From assembly GCA_030295235.1 (NCBI GenBank), contig AP026167.1:806001-870000 (forward strand): 64,000 bases of DNA. The letters are read 5' to 3'. Position 1 is the stretch's first letter. Every line of letters begins with the position of its first letter. Shown here one piece after another: positions 32,780 through 43,380 of the stretch. Under the pieces are notes generated by a model. The model had not been told where the DNA came from and ran no database searches. It saw nothing but the letters and a program-made list of their open reading frames with translations. The DNA is from Fistulifera solaris. Taxonomy: Eukaryota > Bacillariophyta > Bacillariophyceae > Naviculales > Stauroneidaceae. A program made the translations under genes and the position numbers.

Positions 32780-33430
32780 CTAAAGAGCAAAAGCTTTCGA
32801 AAAGGCAGCCCATGTCAGACCTTCTTCTCCATCGGCAAGCTCTTTTAAACGTTGACCCATTCGGTGACGAGTAAGTTTTTCTTTTCCGTTCGATAATATT
32901 TCAAAGAAGCTTTGCAGAGCTTGATCATCGTCAAAGGCGGCACTCGAAGCACCGACGTAGGGTCCACCCAAAGGAGGAACATATTCTAACTGTTGAACTT
33001 TTTCGACGAACTCTTCCATTGACACGGCTGGTCCTTCCGCAAATATCTCCGTGCTCCACTTTGTGCTGTGCTCTTTTCCATTTGCTTGTCGAGTTTCGTA
33101 AGAAGGTATCCATTTTGGTCGGGCCGCAGATTGGTCGGCCATGCGATATCCACCTCCCGGAAGGCGAAATTCGCAATCGGTACATGCCGAGTAGCAGCAC
33201 ATTCCAGCAGAACTGTCTAACATGATGTATTTCTCCGCCAGTCTTCCAAATATTTTCACTGCTTCTTTGGGTGATACTGCAGCCGCAGCCTGATTCGTGT
33301 CAGCCAATAACAGCGCACTTGCCACCTTCTGTGAACCGTTCCATTGTGTTGGAAGCGGCATGAATGCATATCCCTTGCCAATTAGAGCGGCAGCGGCGGT
33401 TATCAACAGCAACAGTATTCTCATCATCAT
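32780..33430 (-). CDS. Plastid-targeted protein with CCxxxCxxC motif
   Basis: 216 residues. MMMRILLLLITAAAALIG is a signal peptide and GKGYAFMPLP gives the aromatic residue expected at the plastid cleavage site, so import into the complex plastid is likely. The mature protein has KIFGRLAEKYIMLDSSAGM followed by CCYSACTDCEFRLPGGGYR, a compact Cys cluster slightly reminiscent of oxidoreductase-like (OXLD) motifs, then PKWIPSYETR. The C-terminal part (EILSNGKEKLTRHRMGQRL ... EEGLTWAAF) resembles a degenerate EF-hand pair. Function unknown; a metal or Fe-S role is a guess from the Cys spacing. Divergent from the following gene. Confidence 0.75.
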   Translation of the reverse strand: MMMRILLLLITAAAALIGKGYAFMPLPTQWNGSQKVASALLLADTNQAAAAVSPKEAVKIFGRLAEKYIMLDSSAGMCCYSACTDCEFRLPGGGYRMADQSAARPKWIPSYETRQANGKEHSTKWSTEIFAEGPAVSMEEFVEKVQQLEYVPPLGGPYVGASSAAFDDDQALQSFFEILSNGKEKLTRHRMGQRLKELADGEEGLTWAAFSKAFAL

Positions 33431-33943
33431 GGTGCGTCAATTTCAGCTCAATAAATAATTATGAATCGAATCATCATCCGATGGCCGACATGTTACCTGG
33501 TAATTGCCGGAACATTTACTCGGTTTATTATTATTTATTTCATCATTCATCGAAAATCGACAAGCCAAAAACACGTCATCCGTCGATCCTCAATCCTCAT
33601 CCCTATCGAATCGATCTTCATACTATCTCTGGGAGTGTGGAAATGTGGATGGCGGGAAGGTTTCGCGGGCCACCAAAAACGTTAAATATGCGTTAATTCT
33701 ACCTTCAAATTTTATTTACTTACGTCTTTTGTGAACAATCCAAAGTCTGGAACCTCCCCGGCGATTGTTGGCAAAGCGTTGCGTATCCTCCAACCGAGCG
33801 ACCCCAAAGAAATGTTGCTGCTTTAAGTTACGAGGGAAAGCTCCTCATCAACATTCTGCAGAATCAATTGTGCAATTACCAATTCTGCTTGGTAGAGCTT
33901 TTGTTTTTGATTTCATTTGAACGTCAAGTAGAGCCACAAGAAT
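33431..33943. promoter_or_regulatory. Divergent promoter spacer
   Basis: 513 bp between head-to-head genes. Frames on the plus strand (33364-33734) overlap one another and lack support. I see no clear element. Confidence 0.35.
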
Positions 33944-35729
33944 ATGCCGAGAGTTGGGATGATCGGTAACCGGAGTGTTCCGGCGCGGGGAGATCGTCCT
34001 CATCTCCAATTGTCTGCACAGAGTGCCGAAATACGAAATCTAGCCCGGCAACTTGGTATGATTCAGGATTCACAAATTGCGGAGCAGGCATTGAAGGATG
34101 CTATTGTGCAGACTCCTCTTTACAAACATCTATGCAAGGATGACGCGACGCTGCTGCACAAGAAAATCGAAACAACGTTGTATCGATGGCGGAAACGAGG
34201 TATATTGACTCAAAGAACCTTTCCTATTCGAATGGCGCAAGCCGTAGAGAGCGCGTTATCAGCAGTAATGACGAACAAACCAAAAGACTCGAAAGTGGGA
34301 ACCGCAGGGGGGCGAAAAGCATCCGGACAACGCGGCAATACTTCAAATCCTTTGGGTGAAAATACATCGAGTACCAGCCCACCGCAAAGTGACTTCGCAA
34401 CTCCAGGCGTGTCGACAGGAACCAGTGAAATTGCTTTCGTGAGTGACTCGGAAGGCGTGGCCCGGCACTCGTCGCGCGAAGATAGAGAGGTGATGGACGT
34501 TGACCTGCAGCTCGCTGTCACGGATTTTTGGCCCAACCTTTTGGAAGCGATCGGCTTACAGGTCGCCTCACGCAGAACCAGCACGACAAGGAGCAAAAAA
34601 GTTTACGAACTGTACAAGTTAGCAGGACCATGCATACCCGTCACCGATCAGCAGGGGTTGCGTCAAGAAATCTCCAAGGAATTCCTCAAAGTTTTTCATA
34701 CCAGCCACAAAGGCACTCGACTCATTGGACAGAGTGAGTGCCGCGTCTTTAGCGTTCAACAAGAAGACTCGGCTGCTTTATGGATGCAAATCAATATTGG
34801 ACGACCCATCGATGTACGCGATCAAATCTTGAACAAGAAAGGAATTGAAGGCAATGAATTTATAATCTTGATTGTTCCAGAATCAAATCTGGTGGCATTG
34901 ACCGCAAGTAGAGCCGCTTCGCGTTCGATATACACACCTTATATCATGTTTGTGTTGGAAACGGTGTTAACTTGCAGCGTTGCGGGAGGATACGCCTCTG
35001 GAGGTAAGTTTTGACGACGGCTTACCATTATGTCTCGTATTTTCAAGGCAAACTTAGTATCTCACTGCAACATGTTTTACGTTCGCAGGTGTAATCACAC
35101 GTCGGATGCATAATCTATCCGGGACAGAACCGTTGGATTTGCTACGAACGGCGAATGCGATTGAAGCCTCGGATGCCGTAGGTCGATATGCCAATTATGC
35201 GTCCCAGGGCAAAACAACAGACCCCATTATTGAATTACAACACGCCGCCAATGAAAACTTATTATTTCGTACATCGGAGGCCTTGAGTGAGAAATCGGAT
35301 CGATATACTTCCAGACTCGCAAGGAAGGTTTCGCAACAATCCCAACAACAAACGGAGATTGTGTCTGTGAATGAGTACAGTGTCTGTTTGGACCAGAACG
35401 CTAGCGAAAAGCAGTCTCGCAAGCGTATGCGTATCGAAGAACTCGGTCAAGACGGTGACTGCCCCATACGACAGAGTGTCAAATGGGATTGGAAAGGCTC
35501 GACGGATGCAGGCACAGCAGTGTGGGGTACTGGGTACGAAACCAAACATGAAACCTTCAAATGCCGTCTTTCTTTGAAAGGATCCGATGTATTTGCTGGT
35601 ATGCAGGCTTTACTAGATGCTGGTATCCTGGAAGGTCCACTCCCGCACTATATGAGAGACGCACCGATGTTGGGAGGAAGAATCGTTGTGGATCACTCCG
35701 TCATCAAGAAAGTTTGCAAAGTAGACTGA
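33944..35729 (+). CDS. Unrecognised ~570-residue protein, two exons
   Basis: Exon 1 (33944-35003) and exon 2 (35089-35729) join in frame through a GT-AG intron of 85 bp (GGYASGG then VITRRMHNL). The N-terminal ~110 residues are helical and basic (RNLARQLGMIQDSQIAEQAL ... YRWRKRGILTQ). A low-complexity Ser/Thr/Gly linker follows to residue ~175. The centre has an alpha/beta look (FWPNLLEAIGLQVASRR, ALWMQINIGRPIDVRDQI, GNEFIILIVPESNLVALTA). The C-terminal part contains a basic patch SRKRMRIEE and a conserved-looking FKCRLSLKGSDVF with LPHYMRDAPMLGGRIVVD. I do not recognise the family. A nuclear, DNA- or chromatin-linked role is possible from the basic patches but unproven. Confidence 0.75.
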
Positions 35730-35982
35730 TTTAACAGTAAAATTTGTTAAGAAAGGAAAATAATGTTTACAAAATCATTATGGCGGTTTCAACAGACATT
35801 CAGTAAAGATACGACTTGTCGAAAGTGATAAACTAACCCCCTAGATTCATTCGAGTGATATAATATGGCGAGTACTCTCACTCACAAGCGACAAACAACT
35901 TGTTGTTTCCTTGCTTGCTTGCTTGTTTACTGTTGCAGGACTCGATTGCCGAGCAAAAGGTAGGTTGTAACTAAACATATCG

Positions 35983-36483
35983 TTACTGCTTAGGCCACCA
36001 TTGCCGAGTTGTATTGTCGAGTAGCATATCTACCGCACCATCAATAGGATGTACGATGAGAGGAATAGAACTTATCCCTACCACTGTCGGCGACCACTTG
36101 CTAACAAAAAGCGGAAGCGCTACAGGCAATTTGCGTGTAACCAGTCGACTGGCTTTGACAATGAGATTGATTGTTGCTCCTGGAATCATTACGCTAGCAA
36201 GTGTTTGCCATAGCAATGTATCTGCAGTAGCACGAACTGTGTCGTTCCAGATGGAACGCTCGTCTTTGTTGCCTAGTCGGGGATGATTCCAAGTTCTCCA
36301 TCCTGTCATGAAAGAGTCGGCAAAGCAATAACCAAAGGCGACAACATAGGAAGGAGTCACCAAGCGCGGAAATTGATAGCGAAAGGACTCTCCGATTTCA
36401 TTTGTGTAACCAGCATAGCGAAGCAGGGAGTGTCGAAAGACGTTGTACTCCGTATTATTGCTTTCTTTGGTTTCATTAATCAT
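35983..36483 (-). CDS. MTFP1: Mitochondrial fission process protein 1 (MTP18) homologue
   Basis: 166 residues, the usual length. Family landmarks read in order: SLLRYAGYTNEIGESFR (animal form SPLRLLGYANEVGEAFR), VVAFGYCFADS, ATADTLLWQTLASVMIPGATIN (animal VDTFVWQALASVAIPGFTIN), KWSPTVVGISSIPLIVHPID and VDMLLDNTTR. The protein is an integral inner mitochondrial membrane protein needed for mitochondrial fission and cristae integrity. Its three hydrophobic segments match those blocks. There are no introns or frame breaks. The start ATG is immediately followed by INETKESNN, as short as in other family members. Confidence 0.92.
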   Translation of the reverse strand: MINETKESNNTEYNVFRHSLLRYAGYTNEIGESFRYQFPRLVTPSYVVAFGYCFADSFMTGWRTWNHPRLGNKDERSIWNDTVRATADTLLWQTLASVMIPGATINLIVKASRLVTRKLPVALPLFVSKWSPTVVGISSIPLIVHPIDGAVDMLLDNTTRQWWPKQ

Positions 36484-36638
36484 TGGGTATCATTGGGTAT
36501 ATTCTCTTGTGAGGTTTGAATTGCAGAATTAATTGTTCGAGCATATGAAACGCAATCACGATGCACACACGGAATACCTGGTACCGGTACTGTACAAGTA
36601 CGGTGGTGTGAGGTTTGAACTGTAAAGAGAACCTTATC

Positions 36639-36660
36639 CATGACTGCATTTCAGTCATGA
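36639..36660. repeat. Dispersed palindrome, copy 4 (strongest)
   Basis: Arms CATGACTG and CAGTCATGA flank CATTT; nearly a perfect inverted repeat. Confidence 0.75.
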
Positions 36661-36907
36661 ATCAACATTTTCGAGTTCCCAGCTAGTCGCAACTGCAGCC
36701 TCCCCTGTTGCTTTTGATTGACAAGCTATTCGATTGAAAATGTTATGAAGACGATGAAATTATACATAACGGCATTTACCTTGTCAGCGATGACATTGCG
36801 TGTCACAAAGACTTGAGTTTCGATCTGTTTCGTACGTGCTCCGTAGTATTTGCTACTCCGAAGTACTTTCGTACCAGGTATACGCTCAATCTGTTGTCCG
36901 TTTTTTT

Positions 36908-36929
36908 CACGACTGAATTTCAGTCATGA
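36908..36929. repeat. Dispersed palindrome, copy 5
   Basis: Arms CACGACTG and CAGTCATGA around AATTT; one mismatch in the arms. Confidence 0.75.
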
Positions 36930-37163
36930 ATGTAGGGTCGAGTTCCGAGCTAATCGCAGCTGCCATCACCCCGTTTCTTCGGCAAGCTTATTGAGCTATA
37001 ATTCACTTTGGCGCTCGTCGTTTTATAGTGAGCGCTCTTGCCAAATGCATTACAACCATGTGGTGTGCTATCGGGAAGGGGGTCATAGTTGCTTTTTCAG
37101 TGTTACAGGGTACAAGGAAACAAAACTAGGAGCTCAAACAACGTACAAAACATCACATCATAA

Positions 37164-39080
37164 TCACAAAGACGCTGACCATAATTGTAAAGTCGAATTT
37201 TTGATTCGAAAATCAATACACACGCGAAATTGACGCATGGCAACGCTTCCCACTCGAGCAACGTGAAGGAAATTCACATCTAACCCTTGCGCACGGCTCG
37301 CTCCTTCAATTAGCCGCTTGGACCTTTCGCATTCCGGATATTCGTGATCGGCGACGAAATCGTACCAATGGCATTCACCACCGTCGCGTTTCAAGACAGC
37401 TAGAAGTTCAACCAAAAAGGAAAGACCACCATCTCCAGTCCCTATATCGCCATCCATACTTCCTTCTTTCGGCCTAGGTGCTAATATTCGATCATAATGA
37501 TGTTTGGGCAAGGTCGGCAGTATTTGTAAAACATCTCCTTCAAGTATGACCAGCCGATCTGCTGCTCCTTTGCACTTGACAGCCTTATTTCGCTCCAACA
37601 TTCGATGCGCTCGCTTGGCGCATTCGACAGCCACGGGATTTAATTCAACAGAAGTCACCGAAGCAGGCTCGGTACGACCCGCGATTTGCAAAGCCTCCAT
37701 TGCCACACCGGCAAACAAAACCAGGACATGTTCTCCCCTCGCCACTTGTTGACATATCCGGAGTCGCTCTTTTGCCATTCGCGGGGTGAAAAAAGTTTGA
37801 TTTAGGTCCACCACACATTTGATGCCGTATTCACTGTGTGTTGTTATCAGAGGAAAACGCCGGGCGCCGGCAACAATCACAAGTTCTGATGGAGCACGCT
37901 CGGTACCCTGCAAATTTTTGTTTTGCAATGCCACTACTTTAATGGATTTGTTTTTCTGCATCAACAATTCACCAACCTTCTCCCACTCCTCTATTGATCT
38001 CGTTTTGCTCATTGATGCTGTTGTAAAGGACTCGTGTACAATCGCAACATCTCCGACTACATCATAACTCCTCGGTAGCGAAAACTCGCCATCCTCGCAA
38101 GGTGATTCAACAAGTCCTTTGAGATTCCTTTCTTCATCAACACAATTATCAATGCAATTTTCGTCCAATACCTCGTCTTCAAAGCTTTCTAGTATAGTTG
38201 AAGAAATCGTTTCTCGAACGGTTTGCACAAAACGATCTATTTTGCTCCAATTCCGATCATGTCGTTCATTGATCAATGCGGCCAACCAATGCAACATGGC
38301 ACTGTCACGGAAGATAGGTTGTACCATGTCATGATCTGTATGTTTGTTCATTTGGGGCAGAGAAACAGGCATATCCAGTCCTTCGTCTCCCCAAATGGCA
38401 ACTAGATACCGCGAGTCTTTCCAGGTCGTCAATCCGACATTCTAGGAACAAGAGGAATGAACCTTGTTGTGTGAGAGTCTTATATCAGTGACATGAGGGT
38501 GTAAAACAAATCTTTCACTAACCTTGAACGAAGGACGAGCAGCATTCATGAGTGCGGCTGCTGTTTCTAAAGATCGACACGCGACATGTAAAATGAACGG
38601 CTCAAATCTTAGAAATAAAGAATTGCCTTCGACAGTCGCATGTGTTGTGACAGGATCAACCGCCGGAGTATCCTCTGGTTTGAGAAAGGTGTCCTCCCCA
38701 TTGTTGTAATCGTTGTAATCGTATTGCCCTATCGATCTCACTGGATCACCTCCTCCCGTCGGATCCGTCTCCAATGTTGTCAAATCAAAATATCGTTCCG
38801 GCTCGTGAATTTTGTCATGATTGACACGAAATCGTTCGAATGAATTCGTCGATTTGATACCAGGACCCCGATACAGATAACATCTTCCCGCACATGACGA
38901 TGTTGTGTAATAAAACGGCAAATCATTGATGACAGCACAGATTTCGACAACTTTCGGATCGATCCGACCCGCCGAACTCTTGTCGCGTTTTCCGAGGCAT
39001 TGGACTTTGCTATTCGCGAAATTGTTGTGCTGTTGGCGCGTCCTAGAGAACTGCTGTTGCTTTGAGTGTAAGGTGGTCAT
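37164..39080 (-). CDS. TYW3 - Met-10+/TRM5/TYW2-like methyltransferase fusion (wybutosine pathway)
   Basis: Two exons (39080-38523, 38441-37164) joined through an 81-bp GT-AG intron. The join falls inside the TYW3 domain and restores AARPSFK-NVGLTTWKD in frame. TYW3 motifs: CLGKRDKSSAGRIDPKV, INDLPFYYTTSSCAGR, FLRFEPFILHVACRS. The C-terminal ~250 residues are a class I SAM-dependent domain of the Met-10+/TRM5-TYW2 group: KCVVDLNQTFFTPRMAKER, VLVLFAGVAMEALQIAG (SAM loop), SVELNPVAVECAKRAHRM and YDRILAPRPKEG. Both activities act on tRNA-Phe position 37 during wybutosine synthesis, as in the plant TYW2/TYW3/TYW4 fusions. I cannot tell TRM5 from TYW2 specificity by eye. Confidence 0.85.
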
Positions 39081-39541
39081 AACTCAAATAATTTGAATGT
39101 GTTTTATAGCAAGACGGACGAGGAAACTTGGGAGTTTTGAATAGGAAAAAAATTATTGAAAGAAATCGTCAGCACACGTCCGTCGCCCGTCTCTGCAGAA
39201 ATACAAACAATCTCTGGAAATGTCCCAGTACCAGTCCGCTTATTTGACGTATTGACGTAGGAACACTGAACCGTTGACGCAGCACGTCAACAATCACGCG
39301 TTATACAAAGTTAAAGACGCGATGCAATCGTGCGAGGGCACCAAAAATTTTGTCCACGTTCGTCGAGGGACGGAAAGAGTAATAGAGACACAAAAACATT
39401 ACGGAGTATATTTATGCACTTCTTGTGCTCGTTGCTCCTTGTCGAGGAACAAAGACCCTTTGCTGTTGCAAAGAAAGGAGACCATCCAGCAGAGATCTTG
39501 TATTTTAAAAGATTTGACAGTTGACATAGGTTAATAAATAA
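39081..39541. promoter_or_regulatory. Divergent promoter spacer
   Basis: 461 bp between head-to-head genes. Small frames on both strands (39274-39553) lack support. No defined element seen. Confidence 0.35.
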
Positions 39542-40042
39542 ATGACAACTCAAACGACACCAACGTATTATGTCCCCAACAATGCCTCCTCACAGAGAAT
39601 CGTCGATGTTGTTCCCTATCAAGGACCGAACCCTACCGCTCCACCGACGATGGATGATCTCTCTTATTACTATACACCTTCTCCAGCACACTCAACTACA
39701 GTCGCATCGCTTGCCGAACCCTCTCGTGAATTGACACCTTATCAAAGCGAACAGCGAATGACGACGGTTCCAGCTCCTCCGGCTCTCAGTAATCAACAAC
39801 AGAAACAAATCAATATGAAAGAAAAACGAAAACGTATTCAAGCGGCTGCTGCAGTGACGGGAGCTGTCTCGGGATTTTTCGTGGCGGGGCCGTTGGGGAG
39901 TGTTGTGTTGGGTTGCACTTCGCATTTAGTCACTAAACAAGTGTGCAAGAAGCGGGAAAGGCGCATTTTGGATAAAAGTATGATCAGGCGATCGCGCAAC
40001 CGCAAGAATTTTCAGATGATGCTGTTTTTACGTAACACGTGA
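39542..40042 (+). CDS. Small protein with Tyr/Pro-rich N-terminus and glycine-zipper-like segment
   Basis: 166 residues from an ATG. The first ~100 residues are Pro/Thr/Tyr-rich and disordered (YYVPNN, DLSYYYTPSPAH). They are followed by a basic stretch KEKRKRIQ and a hydrophobic Gly/Ala segment AAAAVTGAVSGFFVAGPLGS, then VVLGCTSHLVTKQVCKKRE. The G-x3-G spacing suggests a single membrane segment or glycine zipper with a basic flank, so a tail-anchored or membrane-associated protein is possible. No family is recognised. The C-terminal ~20 basic residues end without a clear pattern. Confidence 0.5.
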   Translation: MTTQTTPTYYVPNNASSQRIVDVVPYQGPNPTAPPTMDDLSYYYTPSPAHSTTVASLAEPSRELTPYQSEQRMTTVPAPPALSNQQQKQINMKEKRKRIQAAAAVTGAVSGFFVAGPLGSVVLGCTSHLVTKQVCKKRERRILDKSMIRRSRNRKNFQMMLFLRNT

Positions 40043-40360
40043 AGTGTGAAAGGATTCAAATTTATTTCGCAGCAAGGAAATCATAACTATATAGCAACCA
40101 ACAATATGAATAGACAATCACGTCTCCTTTTTGTCTCATAGCAGTAATAACAATATGTCAACACAGGTGACGAAGGCTAAGATTCGTCACGTTCTATAGG
40201 CTTGTCGTTCAAAAGAACATAGTTCAGATTTGAGGAGTACAAGTTCATATCATCGATTGCAATTGCCCGATTCATCTTCTCAGAGCCGCCTTTCGAGCAC
40301 ATTTAAGAAAGCATAAAAGCATTCCAAAAGTATTGTTTCCTAAGCAAATATGCTTGTTGA
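40043..40360. other. Convergent 3' spacer
   Basis: 318 bp between two converging genes. Contains only short AT-rich stretches; nothing assignable. Confidence 0.4.
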
Positions 40361-41710
40361 TTATTCGCGCCACGATTCGTCTGTATTGAGATACTGATAC
40401 TCTCGAGTCGTCGGGTTCCAGACCATTCCATCTCTTGCTTCCGTCTCCTTAGCAAGAGCGGCTTGACGGAACTTCTCCTGTTCCTCCTCTTCTTTTCGCT
40501 GTCGCTCCAAAGCCTGTTGCTGGGCACGGATACGTTGTTCTTCTGCGACGCGTTCATCGCGTGCCTTTTGTGCCAAAGCATGAATTCCTTGGAACGACAC
40601 TATCTTTTGTTCCAACATTTCCGAAAACACAATATCATCTTCATCCTGTTTCAACGATTTCTCCAACCACGGCAAGTACCGTTTCGCTTCTTGTTCCAAC
40701 ACGTGACGTTCTTGAGCAATCGCGTGCAACTTTTGGCGTTGCAGTGTCATTTGCTTTTCATCCATACGATTCTGTTGATATGCTTGTTGCAATTCGTCTC
40801 CGACCAAGTTCGCCAAGTCGTCTGCGGGCATATTTTGCAATCTCTCATCAATCTTGGCCAACACCAGTTGAGCACCCTCGTACTGCTGTTGCAAATCGGT
40901 CAAACGCGTCCACAATTCCAGTAGATTGCTCGCCGACAGGATAACGGACCGGCGTTTCCGTGTGCCCGAATTCGAGTTCTGGGATCCCAAACTGCTGCGA
41001 CGACGTTTGCTCGTATTCGAAGGATCCGTAGCCTTGTGTTGCGACATTTCATCCAAGGCCGACCCCAAATTGATTTTGACTTCCAGTTTTTGCGAGCCAG
41101 CAGTGCTAGCAAAGATATCTTCGTCATCTTCGTCGTCATTGTCTTCCATAATGTTGCGAATATCATCATCGTCATTAGTACTGCGTGCTGATGAAGGGGC
41201 TTTTGTGGTAGTCGCTGTCGGATCGGGTGAAGGTCCCGGTGAAAAGAAGCTACCGAAGGCGACAAGGAAGGCAAGGATTGTCTCGGGGTAATAGTAACTG
41301 GGGCCCGACCATGACGATACAGTTCTAAACCCTGCAAGATATCACCGATAAAGCGCGTACTATAGACTTGTCGATCTCCCCAAATCTTGGTTGTTCGACG
41401 GACTTTCTCGACCAAGGTCGGATCTCGCGAACAAATATGTACCAAGGATTGCGAAAGAACCGGACTCATCGCCTCCAAGAACTTGTTACCGCGATTGCGT
41501 TTCGAATTTTGCAAGACTTCATTTGCAACGTAAAGCAAGGGCAAAAGTTGATTATCGACACAAGTCTGCAAGGCATTTCTCCATTCGTTGACTGCCACAC
41601 TAGCACCGCGATCGTAAAACTTCATCATAGCTCCGGCGGCATTTTTGAATGGAAGGGGCCGTGCCGTCGACATTGCCGAGAATGGAACGCAATGAAGTCG
41701 CGTCCGGCAT
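40361..41710 (-). CDS. CID-domain protein (RPRD1/Rtt103-like RNA polymerase II CTD binder)
   Basis: Starts MPDATSLRSILGNVDGTAPS. The CID (residues ~1-145) shows VNEWRNALQTCVDNQLLPLL, YVANEVLQNSKRNRGNKFLE and RRTTKIWGDRQVYSTRFIGD, closely following RPRD1/Rtt103, which bind phosphorylated pol II CTD in transcription termination. A linker, acidic patch (MEDNDDEDDEDIF), basic NLS-like KRRRSSLGS and a long coiled coil follow. The end is MVWNPTTREYQYL. Two frame breaks: an A5 run at 41642-41646 (PSIQ resumes as KNAAGAMMKFYDRG) and near 41242-41250 (SPSVAS resumes as FFSPGPSPDP). Each behaves as one missing base. Reading continues sensibly beyond both, arguing against true decay. Confidence 0.82.
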
Positions 41711-42115
41711 TGTAGTGGTGTGAACGATTATTTAAATAGAAATAAATAAATTGATAATACAAACGATTAGGTTTGCGACAGAATAGAGTAGTGAAGAATG
41801 AATAGATACTACAATGAGTATGTCGTAACGCTTGCGTTTTTCCGATTACTGATTGTGAACGTGAAAGCTCTATACAAGCTGAATAAATAATAAAAGTAAG
41901 AGTAATAAGAAGAAAGAAAGGAAAATATGTTGTACTTGTGCTGCTTGTGGTGGGTAATCACTTGCTGCGGCGGTGAGCAGCTCTCTCTCTAGAGGCGACG
42001 ATGATTTTATTTTGCGGCGGAGGGCGATACCAGGTAGGGTCGCGAGTCGCGAGTCTTGACTACACTTTGGGGCTACAATACATTTCTCCTTGACCCTTTT
42101 TATTGTGGGAAGTAA
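41711..42115. other. Spacer left of the transposon
   Basis: 405 bp of promoter-side DNA for the CID gene, AT-rich with AATAAATAA-type runs. No gene. Confidence 0.4.
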
Positions 42116-42245
42116 GGGAGACTTCCGTTAGGTCTCCAACCAGGGTGAACCTCTTCCGATAGCTCTCCCGTTAGGAGAGACGTTAACTGACTACATTCAA
42201 CTTTACAGTAGAGTACGCGCCATTGGATGTGGTACTAATTACTTA
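42116..42245 (+). repeat. Left terminal inverted repeat of the MULE
   Basis: 130 bp, GGGAGACTTCC to TAATTACTTA; reverse complement of the right end with no difference seen. Contains an internal CTCCCGTTAGGAGAG hairpin. Confidence 0.95.
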
Positions 42246-42350
42246 GAATCTACTTAGGTTGCTCGATAAAGTAACAAAGCCTTATGAATGACAGTCCCGG
42301 ATGATTCATGAATCACCCCTCTAAGATAACCAAATCCTCAATAAACAATA

Positions 42351-42495
42351 GTCAGCGAGCGCGACCGCTCTTGATAAAGAAAAAGTCAGCGAGCGACCGC
42401 TCTCAATTGTCAATAAAGAAAAACCAGCCTACGTGACCCTGATGCAGCGAGCGCGACCTTCCAATAAAGAAAAACCCAGCCTACGTGACCTTCCA
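42351..42495. repeat. Subterminal short direct repeats of the MULE
   Basis: Variants of CAGCGAGCGCGACCGCTC, AATAAAGAAAAA and CCAGCCTACGTGACC recur three or four times just inside the left end. They could be transposase-binding or accessory sites. Confidence 0.6.
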
Positions 42496-42609
42496 CCGAT
42501 CAAGGCTTTCGTCGAAAACTACTTCGTGTAAATAATCAAAACCCAATCTACACAATTTCAGTTTCAAACTAGACTTGGTTGATTAATATCACACATTACT
42601 CTATACGTG

Positions 42610-43380
42610 TCATTCAGCCAATTGAAACATAACATCAAATACAAAAGGTCGGAGATCATCTCCGACTCCAATCTCCGAAATAGAGTCAAGGAACCATGTC
42701 CTCTCATTGAGGGCACGTCGACCATGTTTCAGAATTGTCGCCGCATAAAAACATACATATGGTCCGCAACTATGGCCATCATGTTGCAATAGTTTATTGG
42801 GAAGACGCATTTCTTGGTATTCCCACGGAGCGAAATCGGGTAATGTTGATTCCTGCTGCTCGCTTGTTGACGCATTCTAATTGCTGCCTCACCGCGCAAT
42901 TTAAATAAACCTGAAAGCCAGACAGCATTAGAGTAGTGATCGTCCGGATCTTCGAGGGAGTCGAGCGAATAAATAACTCGATTATCGGCATCAACCACCA
43001 TCAACCACCAGTGCCTCTCCTTGCACATAGGGAATAAATGAATGCCCAAATTGTTCGATTTTGTCATAGAATTCAATGCCACAAACGCTGAACTAAGCTG
43101 CAGTCTACCCTCTCTCTTAATATTTTGGTTGGCGGAATCCCACAGATTACTCATGACATACGACGGGTGTGCAATAACTCCCTCATCCGTTCACGGTCTT
43201 GCTTGTTATGCTTTCAAGGAAACTGTTCACAATCGCGTCATTGAAATAACATTGCGAGTTCATAATTTCAAGGCATTCACTGGTTATGGATGCCGTGGCA
43301 CCACTTAGCACCTTGATATGATGCTTCTTTCCCTCTTCAGGTCGTGACGACTCCGCGACCTTTATCAACGCCCTTTGCAC
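42610..43380 (-). pseudogene. Ulp1/C48-type cysteine protease domain of the MULE
   Basis: The ULP1 core is readable across three frames. YFNDAIVNSFLESI corresponds to the 'LND..I' substrate-groove helix. ERHWWLMVVDADNRVIYSLD supplies the catalytic His and Asp. LLQHDGHSCGPYVCFY supplies the Gln and the nucleophile Cys. The ~240-residue span fits the family catalytic domain. It lies downstream of the transposase on the same strand and could be the C-terminal part of one large protein or a second gene. Two frame changes separate the pieces (near 43175 and near 42800). What such proteases do for MULEs is unknown; desumoylation or processing are suggestions. Confidence 0.8.

Larger units (their letters stand above)
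36484..37163. other. Intergenic with two strong dispersed palindromes and a GGTACC cluster
   Basis: 680 bp with no supported gene. Holds palindrome copies 4 and 5 (36639-36660, 36908-36929) and a TACCTGGTACCGGTACTGTAC palindromic cluster at 36575-36600. Confidence 0.5.
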
